Below, piece after piece: positions 62,604 through 64,000 of a stretch of DNA of 64,000 nucleotides. The notes under the pieces were generated by a model. That model had not been told where the DNA came from and ran no database searches. It saw only the letters and a list, made by a program, of their open reading frames with translations. The DNA comes from Bacteroidales bacterium (lineage in GTDB: Bacteria > Bacteroidota > Bacteroidia > Bacteroidales > UBA932): positions 1 to 64,000 of the forward strand of contig JAKSKF010000004.1 in the NCBI GenBank assembly GCA_024401825.1, read 5' to 3'. Each line of letters begins with the position of its first letter. Position 1 is the first letter of the stretch. The position numbers were made by a program, and so were the translations under genes.

Positions 62604-64000
62604 TAAAGCATCGGACGAGCAGCAGCGCGAACAGCAGCAGGAAGGCGAAGACGCATACCCTACCGGTCACGTCACCCCACCTTACGAACGGAGTCAGCGA
62701 GGAAGCCAGGTTTACCTCGGAGGATATGTAGTCCGGCACCCACCATCCCGTACTTTCAAGCACGTCACCCTTCTGGTCTATTATGGCCGATATTCCGGTG
62801 TTGGCGCTGCGCGCGATGTCCCTGCGCGTCTCTATGGCCCTCAGTCTGGAGTAGCTGAAATGCTGCCTGTAACCCGGAGTGTTCCCCCACCATCCGTCAT
62901 TGGTGATTACCGCAAGGAAACGGGCGCCCTTGCGTACATATCCGGTACAGTATTCACCGTACACCGATTCGTAGCAGATTGGGGTCCCGAAGGCTATGCT
63001 GTCCTTGTAGTGCATCACGGATATCTCGTCCTGACCCACGCAACGCGCCATAACGCCGCCCAGCATATCGTCTATGGGAGCGAAAATCCGGGGATACGGC
63101 ATAAGTTCAGTGCCTATGACCAGTTTGCTCTTGTGGTACACCTCCGTGGGAGAACCGTTCTTCAGAAGCAGCGAACTGTTGTGACTGTGATACCAGCGCC
63201 CCTCTCCCATAGGCCTCGCCAGAAGAGAAGGGGCCTTATCCTGATAATAGAGCGTATAGCTGGAGGCGCCCAGTAGCAGTTCGGTGCCGGGGTACAGGCG
63301 CATCAGGGTCCGCAGTTGCGTCACAGTGGGGCCGGATTCTATGTCATTGAGGCAGACGTCGGCGGTAAAGGCTTCAGGAGAAAGCAGCAGGGCATACCCT
63401 CCGCACTCACGCAGGCCGTTCCGGAACTGTTCCAACAGGGCTTCGTTCTGCTGGAGCTGGGTGAATTGCTGATATTTCTGGTAAGGGTCGAAATTCGTCT
63501 GCCCCACAACAACGTTGACGCTTCCCTGTGACTCTTCCCTGTAACTGTGGTAACGGTAAACGGACAGGGCGATGGGGACAATCACAAGAGCGGACAGGGA
63601 TACGACCAGAGCAGTCCGCGCCTTCCCGTTCCAACGTCCGAAACTGCCGTCGGAAAGGGCCGCCATAGAGCCGAAGATTCCCAGATTCACCGCCCAGACC
63701 CAAAGCGAACCGCCCAGGACACCGGTGATTTCATACCACTGAATCAAGGTGGTAGTCCTGGCGAATGCGTTGCCAAGGACCAGCCAGGGCCAGGAAATCT
63801 GGGTCCCCTGATACCAGCGTTCCCAGGCTATCCACATCACGGCAAGGAAAATATACGGGACAACTCCCCTGAACTTTCTGCGCGAGAAGCGGAAGACTGC
63901 CCAGATGAGAGACATTTGTAACGAATTTACAAGCATAGCCGCAATTCCGCCGCCCACAGTGGCCATACATACCCAGAAAGTCGTGGCCGCGTTCCAAAGC
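62590..64000 (-). CDS. lnt: Apolipoprotein N-acyltransferase, 5' end outside window
   Basis: Adds the third acyl chain to the N-terminal Cys of lipoproteins in the inner membrane. About 470 residues are visible; the frame stays open to the right edge, and the codons before the ATG at 63966 (LWNAATTFWVC) look coding, so the start lies beyond the window. Seen: membrane helices at the N-terminus and one at the C-terminus, and the nitrilase-like triad: Glu in SPEAFTAD, Lys in HKSKLVIGTE, Cys in TPICYESVYG. Several lipoproteins in this window would be its substrates. Confidence 0.92.
   Translation of the reverse strand, partial: LWNAATTFWVCMATVGGGIAAMLVNSLQMSLIWAVFRFSRRKFRGVVPYIFLAVMWIAWERWYQGTQISWPWLVLGNAFARTTTLIQWYEITGVLGGSLWVWAVNLGIFGSMAALSDGSFGRWNGKARTALVVSLSALVIVPIALSVYRYHSYREESQGSVNVVVGQTNFDPYQKYQQFTQLQQNEALLEQFRNGLRECGGYALLLSPEAFTADVCLNDIESGPTVTQLRTLMRLYPGTELLLGASSYTLYYQDKAPSLLARPMGEGRWYHSHNSSLLLKNGSPTEVYHKSKLVIGTELMPYPRIFAPIDDMLGGVMARCVGQDEISVMHYKDSIAFGTPICYESVYGEYCTGYVRKGARFLAVITNDGWWGNTPGYRQHFSYSRLRAIETRRDIARSANTGISAIIDQKGDVLESTGWWVPDYISSEVNLASSLTPFVRWGDVTGRVCVFAFLLLFALLLVRCFIRRG

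Noticed and set aside
1..64000. CRISPR arrays, insertion sequences, prophage, tRNA or rRNA genes
   Set aside because: I saw no regular spaced repeats, transposase or integrase genes, or tRNA-like cloverleaf sequences; gaps are too short for rRNA.

Overview
This window looks like chromosomal core genome of a Bacteroidota bacterium, most likely order Bacteroidales, with moderately high GC. The evidence is the recurrent Bacteroidota-type promoter (TTG, 19-20 bp, TAnnTTTG), few visible Shine-Dalgarno sequences, and lineage-typical families: DUF4290, DUF4293, FISUMP lipoproteins, YitT pairs, ftsK-lolA, gmk-nadD, a mini mS38-like protein beside HU, and AddA/AddB-like nucleases. I cannot name the genus. 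I saw no tRNA, rRNA, insertion sequence, prophage, CRISPR array or restriction system. Coding is dense and no gap between genes exceeds about 160 bp.

Layout. 1-6.8 kb: CorA (5' end outside the window), a kinase-like protein, class II aldolase (-), gmk-nadD (+), dnaK (-), an RluA-type pseudouridine synthase (+). 6.8-13.8 kb, minus strand: M28-like/TonB fusion, leuS, two YitT paralogues, a membrane AraC-type regulator. 13.8-25.7 kb: phoH, gyrA with a TPR protein, a lone Clp N-domain protein, a secreted esterase, DUF4293 with a membrane LytTR regulator, fabF, prfA with a GNAT-like protein, tcdA. 25.8-31.3 kb: mazG, a serine hydrolase, a MATE pump, a two-domain FKBP lipoprotein, nrnA. 31.4-39.3 kb: a membrane protein, rsmD and pta; an unassigned membrane protein with ackA; a short ComEC; apbE; a FISUMP lipoprotein. 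39.4-45 kb: DUF4290-ftsK-lolA and a large FISUMP-like lipoprotein. 45-52.9 kb, minus strand: a PMI-like protein, alr, addB-like and addA-like genes. 52.9-64 kb: DJ-1, an S4 protein, a DUF362 ferredoxin protein, a zinc peptidase, RNase G, the mS38-like mini gene, HU, lon, then a thioredoxin-like protein, coaD, ung, a small ribbon-helix-helix candidate and lnt (5' end outside the window).

Themes. Cell-envelope work recurs (lolA, lnt, MATE, FKBP lipoprotein, alr, FISUMP lipoproteins), as do translation and RNA maintenance (leuS, prfA, tcdA, rsmD, rluA, RNase G, the S4 protein) and DNA maintenance (gyrA, ftsK, AddAB, ung, HU, nrnA, mazG). I found no evident new multi-gene system. The most notable signals are local: two proteins with enzyme folds but missing metal ligands (the M28-TonB fusion, and a PMI-like protein with a natural His6 tail), sigma-54-like -24/-12 elements upstream of both dnaK and lon, a perfect 38-bp palindrome that serves as a two-way terminator and also encodes the same last residues of two convergent genes, and several genes whose -7 box lies only 4-7 nt before the ATG, implying leaderless mRNAs.
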